The notes beneath the pieces were generated by a model. The model was given only the letters and a program-made list of their open reading frames with translations, did not search any database and was not told the DNA's origin. The translations under genes and the position numbers were made by a program. 52,377 nt of DNA from Streptomyces sp. CB02980 (GTDB taxonomy: Bacteria > Actinomycetota > Actinomycetes > Streptomycetales > Streptomycetaceae). Location: the NCBI RefSeq assembly GCF_014451325.2, contig NZ_JACSCH020000032.1, positions 1 through 52,377 of the forward strand, in the 5' to 3' direction. Below, piece by piece: positions 6,990-16,448 of this stretch; the first letter of the stretch is position 1; each line of letters starts with the position of its first letter.

Positions 6990-9900
6990 GTGCTGAGGTC
7001 GCAGCGGCTGCTTTCCGCAGCCAGACGGACCAAGGGAGGTGCGAGAGCAAAGACTGGCTTCCAGGCCAGGTTGGCGGCGCCCTTGTCGGCGGCTCTCATA
7101 GCCGGACTTCTGGGGTCGTCCCCCGCGCTCGCCGGCGAGGCGCCGTCGGCGGTGTCGGCACCCTCGATGACGGACCGCACCAGGGCCGTCTCCGCCATGA
7201 CAGCCGGAGGCCCTGGTGTCAGGGCGGCAGCAGAGGCTGCACTCCTCGGTTCCGACGAGGACGTCAAGAAGTTCTTGACCACCGCGCTGGAGGTCGAGGT
7301 CCAGAAGGACGACAGGGCCTCCGGGTACCGCATCATGAGCTTCGGCGGCCCGTCGCTGCAGAAGGCCGCGAAGGAGGCACTCCTCGGTACACCTGATCAG
7401 CTGAGCACTTTCCTGCGCGACGGCTGGCAGACCTACCAGGAGATCGACGACCGCGTCAGAGTGACGCAGATTTCCAGCTCCGGTGGGCCTGGCGTCAAGA
7501 AGAAGGCGCAGGAGGTGCTACTCAAAGGGGATGCCGAGGACCTCACCCGCTTCCTCGAAGACGAACAGTACGTTCAGCGAGAGATCGACGAACGTGTCCA
7601 GGCCATCCAGCTCTACAGCGTGGGCGGGACCAATCTCAAGGCAGCAGCGAAGGCCGCGCTGACGGGAACGGCACAAGATCTCCACGACTTCCTCGACGCG
7701 GGCCAGCACATCGCGCGGGCCCGCGACAACGAGGCGGCGAGCATCGCCCAGCTGGCCCAGCAGGCCGAGCTCGCAGGCGCGCAGGCGGAGGCTTCCAAGA
7801 GCGCTGCCAAGGTCGCCGCCGACCAGGCCGTCACCGCATCTGACGCCGCCAAGACGGCCGCGGCCACGGCCGAGCAGGAAGCCAGGAACGCTGGCACCGA
7901 CGCGAAACGAGCTGGCGAGGCCGCCAAGAACGCGGCGGAGGCGGCGCGCGGCGCGGCCGCCGCCGCACAGCAGGCGATTGCCTCTGCCTCGGCGGCGAAC
8001 AGCGCAGCCCGCATCGCCGCCGACGCTGCCGCCGCGGCCGCAGCCGCAGCGATCGGTGCCGCAGATGCCGCGTCCCGGGCGCAGCGGGCTGCCGCTGCCG
8101 CCACGACGGACGCGGGCAAGGCCGAGGAAGCCCGGTCCGCCGCAGCCAAGGCCAGGGACGCGGCCAAGGGCGCGAAGCGCGCGGCCGACGCCGCCAAGTA
8201 CGCCGGTCAGGCATCCCTGCAAGCTGCTGCCGCGGCTGGTGCTGCCCGCTCCGCCACAGCCAACGCACTCGCTGCCGCTGCGGCAGCGACCCGGGCCGGT
8301 GACCTCGCCGCGGCCGCCGGCGCCTCCTCCGCGCAAGCACGCTCCGCCGCTGCCTCCGCGCGCCGCCACGCCGAGGAGGCCGATAGGGCCGCCGACGCAT
8401 CGGAGCGACTGGCCCGCGACGCCGCCGCTGCTGCCGACGAGGCAGCCGCACGCGCCAACTCCGCTGTCACCCACGCCCTCAACTCCGCCGAGGCAGCCGA
8501 GGAAGCCGCCGCCCACGCCGGCGAGTCTGCGACAGCAGCGGCAGACGCCCAGAAGCACGCCGTCGCCGCCAAGGAAGCGGCCTCCACTGCCGCCACCGCC
8601 GTGACCACGGCTGACAAAATCTTCAAGCTCGCCCGGGATGGCGAGGCAGAGGACGTGCGGTCCCGCACCGCCGCCGGTCTCGCGCGCGCCGCGGATGAAG
8701 CAGCCGCCGAGGAACAGCTCACCCTCGGCGTCAGCGACGTCTTCAAGGAGGACCAGGCTCTCGAAGCCGAGATCACCCGCCTCACCGCACAAGCCGCGTT
8801 GCCCGACGCCGACGCAGCCGCTCTCGCGCTCGCCGGACGCAAGCTGGCTGTGCAGATCACCCGTCAGAAAGGCCCCTGGAGCCAGGAGGCCGCAGAACGG
8901 GCGCTCGGCGGAACCAACGCGGACATGCTTGCGTACCTGAGGACCGGACTGAAGCAGGCCGTCCACGATGACCACCGCCAGCGCATCGAGGACCTCATCG
9001 CAACCAGCCCGTACGCGGCGGTGCGCACCGCCGCGTCCACGGCACTGCAGGGCCCGCCCGAGCAGTACAAGGCGTTCCTCGCCGACGGTCAGTACCAGGC
9101 CGCGGAGATCGAATACAGAGTGCAGGCGAACCAGCTGTACAGCACGGGGGGTCCGACCGTCCGGAAGAAAGCGCAGGAGGCACTCACCAGCGGCTCACCC
9201 AAGGTCCTTCTGCAGTTCCTGCAGAGCGGTCAGCACGTGGCTCGCAGCATCGACGAGCGAGTCCAGGCCACCCAGCTCGCCAGCGACGGGGGCGCCGAGG
9301 TCAAGGCCGCGGCACAAGCCGCCCTCACCGGCTCACGCGAGAGCCTTCACTCCTTCATAAAGGTCGGTCAGTACAGCGCCGCAGAGCGAGACCACCTCAC
9401 CGCCACCCACGTGTCGCAGATGCGCCAGCTCATCGCCAACGCCGCCGGCGCCGCAGCTCGGGCGCACCAGGCGGCGTGGGATGCGGCAAAGCTTGCGGCA
9501 GACGCCAGGGACGCGCGGGACGAGGCCACCGCAGCGGCCACCGCAGCATCGGCATCAGCGCAGCAGGCTGAGAACCACGCGCTCGACGCGATCAGGCACG
9601 CCACGGACGCCGAGGGCTCTGCCGGCGAGGCGCACGAGTCGGCCGCCGTGGCACGCACGGCTGCGGACAGCGCCGCGAAGGACGCGAACGATGCCGCCCT
9701 TTCGGCCGCGAACGCGGAGTTCTCGGCGAGCTACGCGCGCGGCTCGGCAGCCATCGCCCGGCAGTACTCCGAGGACGCCCAACGCCAGGCACTCGCAGCC
9801 GGTCAGTCCTCCGAGGAGGCGAAGGCTGCCGCGTCCACCGCTTGGGAGGATGTGCTGAAGAAGCGTCAGGCCGAGGAGGCCGAGAAGCGCCGCCAGTACG

Positions 9901-11054
9901 AGGAAGCGGTTCAGGTCGAGCTGCGACAGAAGCCCAAGCGCACGTGCGTGCCGCGGGTCAACCACGAGGTCGCGGGCCTTGCCGCGTGCGTCCTCGCCCC
10001 CGGTGAGTTCGTCATCGAGATGCCGCCGATCGACCCCTTCCTTAAGGAGGTGGTCTGGGAGTTCTCCGGCGCGAATGACATCAAGGCCTGCATCGAGAAC
10101 CCGACGCTCGTGTCCTGTGTCATGGCGGCCATCGCGGTACTTCCCCCCGGCAAGGGGAAGAAGGCCTTGGACACGATCGACAATGTCGACGGCCTGAGGG
10201 ACGCGTACAGGCTGAGCACGAAGGTGGCGAAGTGCTTCCAGTGCTTCCTTCCGGGCACCAAGGTGCTCATGGCCGACGGGTCCGCGCGGAACATCGAGTC
10301 GATCCGGCCCGGTGACCAGGTCCTGGCAACTGACCCCAGCACGGGCCAAAGCGAGGCCAGCCCCGTAATCGATCTGATCGTCACTGAACACGACAAGCGG
10401 TTCAACGAGATCAGTCTCGACTCCGGCGGCAGGACGGAAAAGATCACCGCGACCCGCGAGCACCCCTTCTGGTCGCCTTCCGCGGCCGGCTGGGTGAAGG
10501 CGGGGCACCTCAAGACCGGGCAGACCCTGCGCACCGACACCGGCGCGAGCGTGACGATCACCGGCAACCGTGCGTTCGACGAGAACGCCCGAACGTACAA
10601 CCTCTCGGTCTCCTCGCTCCACACGTTCTACGTCCTGGCGGGAAAGACCCCCGTTCTGGTACACAATCAGAACTGCCGGATGATCCCTCTAGGGGGAAGT
10701 GATCTGGCTGAGATGGCCATCGAATACCGCCTCAGCAAGTCTGTGGACCCCAAGGGAAACATCGCAGTATTCGAGTACGAGACAGAATCCGGGCTCGCCA
10801 CCATCACAGCCAAGAACATACCCAACGGAGATCACTCGGAATATGTGATCGGCAAGATTCTCGAAGCCAACAAAATCAAGCCCGAAGCTATCAAGCGAAT
10901 ATACTCGGAGCGCGCACCATGCATCGATGAACCATATGTCTGCATGGTTTACGTGAAGAAGTATCCCAACGCAGAAGTAACCTTCAGCCTGCAAGGGGAC
11001 GCTCGACAGAACTGGGCAGCGTTGAACCGGTTCATGCGAGATCGAGGTAAGTGA
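6990..11054 (+). CDS. Secreted ALF-repeat polymorphic toxin with HINT and deaminase-like C-terminal domain
   Basis: The GTG at 6990 follows AGGAGGA by 6-7 nt; 1354 aa. Residues 1-49 are a long signal peptide (cleavage near ALAGEA). Residues 60-245 and about 625-800 hold ALF-type repeats (pattern A-AL-G---FL--G, often with V/IQA-QL). Each set is followed by a very Ala-rich coiled-coil rod of roughly 150-300 residues. A pretoxin HINT domain runs from C1085 (CFLPGTKVLMADG) through ATREHPFW to VLVHNQNC (H1225), expected to cut off the C-terminus. The last about 125 residues carry H1282-S-E1284 and P1310-C1311-x6-C1318, the zinc-ligand and proton-shuttle pattern of toxin cytidine-deaminase-like folds (XOO_2897/BURPS668_1122 type). 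The likely role is contact or diffusible killing by base deamination; the target is unknown. Confidence 0.85.
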   Translation: MLRSQRLLSAARRTKGGARAKTGFQARLAAPLSAALIAGLLGSSPALAGEAPSAVSAPSMTDRTRAVSAMTAGGPGVRAAAEAALLGSDEDVKKFLTTALEVEVQKDDRASGYRIMSFGGPSLQKAAKEALLGTPDQLSTFLRDGWQTYQEIDDRVRVTQISSSGGPGVKKKAQEVLLKGDAEDLTRFLEDEQYVQREIDERVQAIQLYSVGGTNLKAAAKAALTGTAQDLHDFLDAGQHIARARDNEAASIAQLAQQAELAGAQAEASKSAAKVAADQAVTASDAAKTAAATAEQEARNAGTDAKRAGEAAKNAAEAARGAAAAAQQAIASASAANSAARIAADAAAAAAAAAIGAADAASRAQRAAAAATTDAGKAEEARSAAAKARDAAKGAKRAADAAKYAGQASLQAAAAAGAARSATANALAAAAAATRAGDLAAAAGASSAQARSAAASARRHAEEADRAADASERLARDAAAAADEAAARANSAVTHALNSAEAAEEAAAHAGESATAAADAQKHAVAAKEAASTAATAVTTADKIFKLARDGEAEDVRSRTAAGLARAADEAAAEEQLTLGVSDVFKEDQALEAEITRLTAQAALPDADAAALALAGRKLAVQITRQKGPWSQEAAERALGGTNADMLAYLRTGLKQAVHDDHRQRIEDLIATSPYAAVRTAASTALQGPPEQYKAFLADGQYQAAEIEYRVQANQLYSTGGPTVRKKAQEALTSGSPKVLLQFLQSGQHVARSIDERVQATQLASDGGAEVKAAAQAALTGSRESLHSFIKVGQYSAAERDHLTATHVSQMRQLIANAAGAAARAHQAAWDAAKLAADARDARDEATAAATAASASAQQAENHALDAIRHATDAEGSAGEAHESAAVARTAADSAAKDANDAALSAANAEFSASYARGSAAIARQYSEDAQRQALAAGQSSEEAKAAASTAWEDVLKKRQAEEAEKRRQYEEAVQVELRQKPKRTCVPRVNHEVAGLAACVLAPGEFVIEMPPIDPFLKEVVWEFSGANDIKACIENPTLVSCVMAAIAVLPPGKGKKALDTIDNVDGLRDAYRLSTKVAKCFQCFLPGTKVLMADGSARNIESIRPGDQVLATDPSTGQSEASPVIDLIVTEHDKRFNEISLDSGGRTEKITATREHPFWSPSAAGWVKAGHLKTGQTLRTDTGASVTITGNRAFDENARTYNLSVSSLHTFYVLAGKTPVLVHNQNCRMIPLGGSDLAEMAIEYRLSKSVDPKGNIAVFEYETESGLATITAKNIPNGDHSEYVIGKILEANKIKPEAIKRIYSERAPCIDEPYVCMVYVKKYPNAEVTFSLQGDARQNWAALNRFMRDRGK

Positions 11055-11614
11055 TGAACGAAAGACCACAAGACCCCGACATCCTGGCCGCGCATCTCGC
11101 GGCCGTCCATCGGGCACTGACCGCCGACCTTGCAGAACTTGTGGTTCCCGAGAAGGCGATGCGGCTTCGCCCGCCGAGCAGCCTGGTTTCCGGCACCCTC
11201 TCGGAGCAGGACCTTGTCCTGCTGGAGCAGTGGGGGATCCCGAACGTTGAGGAGCTCGGCTTCGCACCCGAAGCTGGCGGAACGCTGGTGGAGGAAGCCG
11301 GCAGCCCAGTCGATCCCTTTCTTCGGATTGGCGTCTACTGGCGATGGAAGATCGGCGTGACCGGCCAGGGAGACATTCGAGGACTGCAACTGGAAGAGTG
11401 GCCGGACGTGTTCGTCAACTCATCGGTGAACGCATTCGTGGAGACCTCCTGGCGCTGGTACCACACGTGGCTGGAAGCGAAGGAAATGGGCTGGTACATC
11501 GAGGTCTTCGATGTCCTGGACGATTTCCTTGAGTTCGCTACCCTCCGGGACGCGAACGTTGGAACCAACGAGCGCTCACTGTGGAAGTTCATCGTGAGGT
11601 CCATGAGCGGCTAG
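11054..11614 (+). CDS. SUKH-like immunity protein for the deaminase toxin
   Basis: A 186-aa cytoplasmic protein. The start is the ATG at 11054, overlapping the toxin stop (ATGA), so translation is coupled; a GTG one codon earlier (11051) is also possible. Features fit the SUKH superfamily, perhaps SUKH-4. An N-terminal helical region is followed by LLEQWGIPNVEELGF, a hydrophobic strand region LRIGVYWRWKIGV, and DVFVNSSVNAFVETSWRW, which matches the family's 'NSS--F' segment. SUKH proteins commonly guard against nuclease or deaminase toxins made by the adjacent gene. No signal peptide is present, as expected for self-protection in the cytoplasm. Confidence 0.75.
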   Translation: MNERPQDPDILAAHLAAVHRALTADLAELVVPEKAMRLRPPSSLVSGTLSEQDLVLLEQWGIPNVEELGFAPEAGGTLVEEAGSPVDPFLRIGVYWRWKIGVTGQGDIRGLQLEEWPDVFVNSSVNAFVETSWRWYHTWLEAKEMGWYIEVFDVLDDFLEFATLRDANVGTNERSLWKFIVRSMSG

Positions 11615-11959
11615 CAGCGTCGCGGCGCGAACGTCAGCCTGGCCGCTGATCCGGCCGGAACCAAGCCTCACCACGGATAACCCGGTGAAGACGACACTCC
11701 GGCCGTTCAGCCTGGTCGTCGACGCACCGACGCCTGTCGCTTCACCGGCTACGGAGAAGCGACAGGGATCAGAAGCGAGCCCGCGCCCCTGGTCAAACTC
11801 CGCATCTCCGGCTGAGCCCCTCCCAGTACTCCTCGTCACCTAAATCACCGACTGGCCGTCGCGCCCACTCCACTCACAGCGGCACGCCCTGAAGCACGGT
11901 CAGCCTCGCCACGCGGGTACGACCGCACCCGCTCGGCTCCCCATCGTCAAGGAACACTC
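11615..11959. other. Intergenic gap after the immunity gene
   Basis: No gene is supported. It contains a 9-bp inverted repeat TGTCGCTTC / GAAGCGACA (11735-11764, 12-nt loop) that may end the toxin-immunity transcript. A short open stretch ends in PLVKLRISG, which weakly echoes the C-terminus of the small secreted protein (VLVELRVTG) and could be a relic of a paralogue. Confidence 0.4.
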
Positions 11960-13489
11960 ATGACCACCAAGCATTCACGCGTCCTGTGGACCACAAGTAC
12001 TGTCGCCATACTCGCCACTACACTGACTACTGCTCCCGCGACCGCTCTCACAGGGGCCGACGCCGCAGCCCAGTTCAACTTCGTCGCGAAGGTCAACATC
12101 GGGGAGCGGACAGCCTGCACCGGTTCCCTCGTGGCCCCCCAGTGGGTGCTGACAGCCGCTAGTTGTTTCACTGCTGCCGGCATACCCACCGCCGGCAAGC
12201 CCACCGTCCCCACCACAATCACCGTGGGCCGCACTGATCTGGCCCAGACCGGCGGCAGCATCCAGCAGGCTGTTTACCTCGTCCCGCACACTGACCGTGA
12301 CCTCATCATGGTCAGGCTGGACAAGAAGGTTCCCGGCACCAGCGTCAAGCCCGTACGCCTCGCCGGGACCCCCGCCACCAGCGGTGAGAACCTGACGAAG
12401 GCCGGATTCGGCCGGACCAAGACTGATTGGGTCCCGAACAAGCTTCACACCGGCGCCTTTTCCGTCGCCTCCGCCACTGACACGACTCTGAACCTCAACG
12501 GCTCAGAGACCGCGATCGTGTGCCAAGGGGACAGCGGCGGCCCCTCTGTACGCATCGTCAACGGTACGCCGGAGCTTGTCGCTGTGAATTCCCGTTCGTG
12601 GCAGGGAGGCTGCCTGGGCACTGACCCGTCCGAGGTCCGCACGAGCGCCATTGACACCCGGGTCGACGACATCGGCACCTGGATCACTAACACGGCCTTC
12701 GCGGCACAGGGCGACATGACCGGCGACCGGATCGCAGATCTGACCTCGATCTGGGCCGAGGGATCCCTTCACGTCTATACGGGCAGCACGCAGGGCCTGA
12801 CCGGTTACCAGACGAAGCAGTTCGGTGACTTGTCGTGGAAGGACAGCAAGCAGCTGGTCAAGGGCGACTTCACGAACGACGGCATCGCGGACGTGCTGAC
12901 CGTCTGGCCCGAGGGAACCCTTCACCTCTACAAGGGTGACGGTCAGGGCAGCATCGGCGGCCCGAGTCCCGCGCTGTACGGAGAAAACACCTGGGCCACC
13001 GTCAAGCAGATGACCACCGGCGACTTCGACGGCGACGGCCGGACCGACATCCTCGCCGTCTGGGACACCGGCACCCTCCACCTGTACAGGGGCGACGGGA
13101 ACGGCAACATCGCCAAGAGCACCCCCGCCGCGATGGGCGGCAACGCCGGAAGCATCTGGGGCACCATCACCCAGTTCGTCGGCGGCGACTTCGACCGAGA
13201 TGGCATCGCCGACCTCATGGCCGTGTGGAACGACGGAACCCTGCACTTCTACAAGAGCAAGGGCGACGGCCACTTCAACGGCCACCTCAGCGCCTGGGGC
13301 AAGGCCACCTGGTCCACTGTCAGACTCATGGCTGGCGATGACTACAGCGGCGACGGCGTAGCTGACCTGATGGCAGTCTGGGCCGAAGGCTCCCTGCATC
13401 TGTACAAGGGCAACGGCCAGGGCGACATCATCGAGGGCGTCGATGTGTGGGGCGGTACTACCTGGGGTGGCGTCAGGCACATCGCGTAA
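11960..13489 (+). CDS. Secreted trypsin-fold pseudoprotease with FG-GAP/VCBS-like repeats, paralogue 2
   Basis: A 509-aa protein. The ATG at 11960 has AAGGA about 7 nt upstream. A signal peptide ends near residue 29 (APATA). The S1-like domain matches paralogue 1 (NSRSWQGGCLGT, DWVPNKLHTG). Its His-57 site is Ser68 (WVLTAASCF), while Asp114 (DRDLIMVRL) and Ser192 (CQGDSGGP) remain. Without the histidine base, ordinary proteolysis is not expected. The C-terminal half has about six repeats with D-x-x-x-D-x-x-x-D loops (DMTGDRIADL, DFTNDGIADV, DFDGDGRTDI, DFDRDGIADL, DYSGDGVADL) plus GTLHLYKGDGQG strands, a likely beta-propeller. It probably binds an extracellular ligand. Confidence 0.85.
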   Translation: MTTKHSRVLWTTSTVAILATTLTTAPATALTGADAAAQFNFVAKVNIGERTACTGSLVAPQWVLTAASCFTAAGIPTAGKPTVPTTITVGRTDLAQTGGSIQQAVYLVPHTDRDLIMVRLDKKVPGTSVKPVRLAGTPATSGENLTKAGFGRTKTDWVPNKLHTGAFSVASATDTTLNLNGSETAIVCQGDSGGPSVRIVNGTPELVAVNSRSWQGGCLGTDPSEVRTSAIDTRVDDIGTWITNTAFAAQGDMTGDRIADLTSIWAEGSLHVYTGSTQGLTGYQTKQFGDLSWKDSKQLVKGDFTNDGIADVLTVWPEGTLHLYKGDGQGSIGGPSPALYGENTWATVKQMTTGDFDGDGRTDILAVWDTGTLHLYRGDGNGNIAKSTPAAMGGNAGSIWGTITQFVGGDFDRDGIADLMAVWNDGTLHFYKSKGDGHFNGHLSAWGKATWSTVRLMAGDDYSGDGVADLMAVWAEGSLHLYKGNGQGDIIEGVDVWGGTTWGGVRHIA

Positions 13490-13564
13490 CCCTGGACTGA
13501 CCCGCAGCGGATTCTGACGTTGGGATTCCAACATAAACCCAGCGGGACGCAAATCCTCACTGCA

Positions 13565-13602
13565 ACGCTGAGGACGCCGCTCATGTCAGGCGTCCTCAGC
13601 GT
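13565..13602 (+). terminator. Terminator of the second pseudoprotease gene
   Basis: A 14-bp perfect inverted repeat, ACGCTGAGGACGCC / GGCGTCCTCAGCGT, with a 10-nt loop, 75 bp past the stop codon. No T-run follows, as is usual in actinomycetes. Confidence 0.75.
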
Positions 13603-13763
13603 GCTGCGGAGTAGGAGCTGTGCCTCGCCCCCGTACACGGGGTGCTGCTGGTCCGCAGCGCCCACGCCCAGGGCGGGCGGCTATGTCGTCGGCGACGAAG
13701 ATCGAGAACCTGGAGGGTACCTCGACCACGCGGAATTGCTCACGACACTGCGGACCCTGCATG

Positions 13764-15222
13764 TCAGCGCAGGCTGACCGACCTCGGTAGCAGTGTGCTC
13801 AGCAGCTGCGCAGTCTCCGCCTCCATATCAACACCACCGCCGAGGCCGTCGTTTATGCGGGCCAGCCGCGCGGCGGCTTCACGGAGGGCGCCCATGTCTC
13901 CGGCTCCGTGGTGGCGAGGAAGACCTGGCGGTGCAGCAGCTCGTTCTCCTCCGCGGCGAGAAGGCCCTGTGCCCGGCCCAGAGCGCGCCACCGTAGTCGG
14001 CGGCCTCCCGGCGCCGGGTGGACAGCTCGTAGACGACGTCGGCGATAGCCGAGACCATTTCCTGGACAGTCGGCTCGGCCCAGGCGTAGCGCTGGGGGTC
14101 GATTGCAGCGAAGGGCCGGCCGCGGACGATCGCGAGGGCTCTACCCAGGGCGAGGTCCCCGTCTTCGTCGTAGCGGCCGAGGCCTGTGCGGGCAAGGGCC
14201 TGGAACTGGTGCCAGTCGCAGGTGACAGCTCGGGAGGGGCAGTAGCGGCTGTCGCCGGTGTCCTGGACACGCGGGAATAGGGCGTCGCCGTCCACGTTCT
14301 TGCCGAGCCAGGATCGTGTGCGGCTGATGACGGAGTTGCGCATCTGCTTGTTGACCAGGCGGCCCGGCCAGAGTGCGTCGTCGATGGCGTGGTGATCGAC
14401 GCCGGGGTTGAGGGCGAGGTAGGAGAGAAGTCTGCAGGGCCGGTGTCGGCTTCGCCGCTGTGGGGGCGTCGTGGAATGGGCCGGCAGCGGGGAGCTGAGC
14501 CGGAACCGGGAGCGTGCTGATGGCTGCTGGCGTTGCCACGGCGGGGTCCGGTTCTGCCTGGTGCGCCGGGATGGCCTGGGACGCTACGGAGGTGGTCCCT
14601 GGAGGGAGGCTCGCGGGGGCTGGTGGATGGGTCAGCCTGGTGGAAAGCAGGTTGGTCTGGCGTCGCGCTGGCTTCGCGGGGGCGGACGGTGTAGTCGCTG
14701 TATGGGGTGTCCAGCTCTTCCCGTTCGACGTCCGCGTATTCGGCGGGCATGCCGTCCTCGTCAGGCTCGGCAGTCGGCCCCGTGGCGGCCGATTGTTTGG
14801 ACGCTTCTTCCTGGTTGTCGCTCTTCTCTTCGGGGTCTGAGATGTCTTCCGGATCTTGCTCCTGTTGTTCCTCCGGTTCCTCATCGGAATCGAGTAGGTC
14901 GTCCAGCCAGACGTCGTGGGCAGGTACGTCAGTAGCGCTGGCGGACAGCGTGAGCAGCTCGATGGCGTCGGCGAAGTGGTTGTCGGTCAGGCCTTGGAGC
15001 TTGATGGGCAGGCCGGAGCCGGGGAGGACGATGGTCTCGTCTGGTCCTGGGCAGTGGAGTGTCCAGCCCTCTGCTGGGGCGACGCCGTCGTTGTTGGACG
15101 TCACCACCGCGCTGGCCACTCGGGGTTCGGCTGTCATCAGGTCGAAGAGCTCGTCGGTCTTGGTTCCGTCCGGCACGTCGGCCGCGAGGAGGATGGGGGG
15201 GATCCATGCGCCGCCGGCTCGG
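13764..15222 (-). pseudogene. BTAD-domain regulator of the large LysM/BTAD type, truncated and frameshifted
   Basis: The family is large membrane-linked putative regulators with a winged helix and bacterial transcriptional activator (BTAD) domain. Recognisable pieces lie in different frames. An N-proximal piece has PILLAADVPDGT and VVTSNNDGVAPAEGWTLHC, followed by an acidic Glu-rich linker. The winged helix has LLSYLALNPGVDHHAIDDAL and LWPGRLVNKQMRNSVISR. The BTAD part has AVTCDWHQFQALA, ALAIVRGRPFAAIDPQ and LLAAEENELLHRQVFLATT. The C-terminus is MGALREAAARLARIN. At least three frame changes are needed (within 14430-14700, and near 13970 and 13900). The N-terminus is cut at about 15222 by IS630 sequence. 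It is non-functional as read. Confidence 0.65.
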
Positions 15223-15400
15223 GCATGCCCGGCATCATCGGCAACACCGGCTGCGAGCGGTCCAGAGCCTGGATCTGGCTCTTCTCATCCACGCATAACA
15301 CCACTGCCCGTTGCGGCGGATTGTGGTAGGGCCCGACGACGTCGACGACCTTGTCGACAAACTGCGGATCAGTGGACAGCTTGAAGAGGGCCGGATCGAC
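15223..15400 (-). pseudogene. IS630-family transposase internal fragment
   Basis: The leftward translation gives LFKLSTDPQFVDKVVDVVG, NPPQRAVVLCVDEKSQIQAL and DRSQPVLPM, the hallmark CVDEKSQIQALDR segment with the first catalytic Asp of IS630/Tc1-like transposases. Both ends are missing. Its left edge is fused to the BTAD relic. Confidence 0.8.
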
Positions 15401-15687
15401 GACGGACGTCTGAGGTCTGCGCAGCACCTACGCGAAGCTGCTGTGCGCCGCGTGCCCGGCTGCTGGGCCGGGCTGGGCCGCAGCGCGTGTGTGCGCCGGC
15501 CTGGGAGAGGGGACGTGGCCCACTGCTGTCGTCTTGGCTGCCGGGGCACTCGCGACAGCCCTGGTGTATCTCCTTCTTGCCCGGTTGCTGAAGATCAACG
15601 AGCTCCGTTGTCTGCCCGGGATGCGTTGAGTCCAGGCAAACGATGGAAGGGGGCAGGCATGAACGCCGGCACCAGCCGACATGGGTG

Positions 15688-16448
15688 TCACGTCCGGCGA
15701 CGTGCGGCAGGGTCGCGCTTGGCGACGTGCCGAGCGACCGCATCGACGCCGGAGCGGGCGTATCGCTCCAGGGAGCGGACGGAGACGTGGCGGGAGCGGG
15801 CCAGCAGCATCGGGGGGAGGTGCCGTCCTCGGCGTCGTGGGTGAGGGCACTGTGGCGGAGCCGGTGCACGGTCCAGCCGTCCAGGTCCTCGATGTCGTCG
15901 GCTGAGGCGAGGGGGTTGGCCAGCAGCCGGGTGTTCTCCTCGAAGATCTCCTCAGCGAGGCGGTAGGAGAACCGGGCCCGGCCGGTCTCCGGGCACACGT
16001 CGAGCGTGGATGTTCCGGTCGGTGCCTTGCGGTCGGTGAGCAACAGCGGGCCGCGGGTACGGCGGGCGATGAGGCGGGGCAGGATCTGGGCGGTGCCGGA
16101 CTGCCAGTGGATCCACTCCGTCGCCCCGCCCTTGGCGGTGATCCTGCCGCGCTTGTCCTGCGGGTAGAGGTCTTCCACGTTGAGGCACAGCACCTCGTCG
16201 GCCCGTGCGGCGGACTCGTAGAGCATCTTCCACTGCGTCTTCTCCCGCAGCGCAACGTCGAGGCGCCACAGGGCGGCGATCTGGTTCTCCGCGAGGGCCT
16301 TGGTGCGGTCCGGCGGCGCAGGCCGCCCCTCGATGCCGATCGTCGCATCGCCCTCGATCCAGCCTTAGCGCTGCCACCAGCCGATCGCCTTGCGCGCGAT
16401 GGACAGCGGCCGGTTGACGGTGTCGGCGTCCATCTCGTCCGCCCGAGA
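15688..16448 (-). pseudogene. Tyrosine recombinase/integrase relic
   Basis: This would be an XerC/phage-type site-specific recombinase. The translation shows RTKALAENQIAALWRLDVAL, WKMLYESAARADEVLCLNVE (first catalytic Arg region), the HRLRHSALTHDAEDG box and, in a shifted frame, LARSRHVSVRSLERYARSGV with the catalytic Tyr. Two lesions are clear. A TAA stop at 16365-16367 replaces the Gln expected in WWQRQGWI. A single missing C in a C-run (plus-strand G6 at 15812-15817) shifts the frame before the tyrosine. The N-terminal domain is mostly absent. It is probably a remnant of an integrated element. Confidence 0.75.

Noticed and set aside
7518..8975. Long antisense open frame rich in Gly and Cys opposite the toxin rods
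   Set aside because: It is the complement of GCC/GCG alanine codons (giving Gly/Arg); an artefact of low complexity.
13520..13777. Short plus-strand frame after the second pseudoprotease
   Set aside because: It covers the terminator hairpin and overlaps the BTAD relic antisense; no family pattern.
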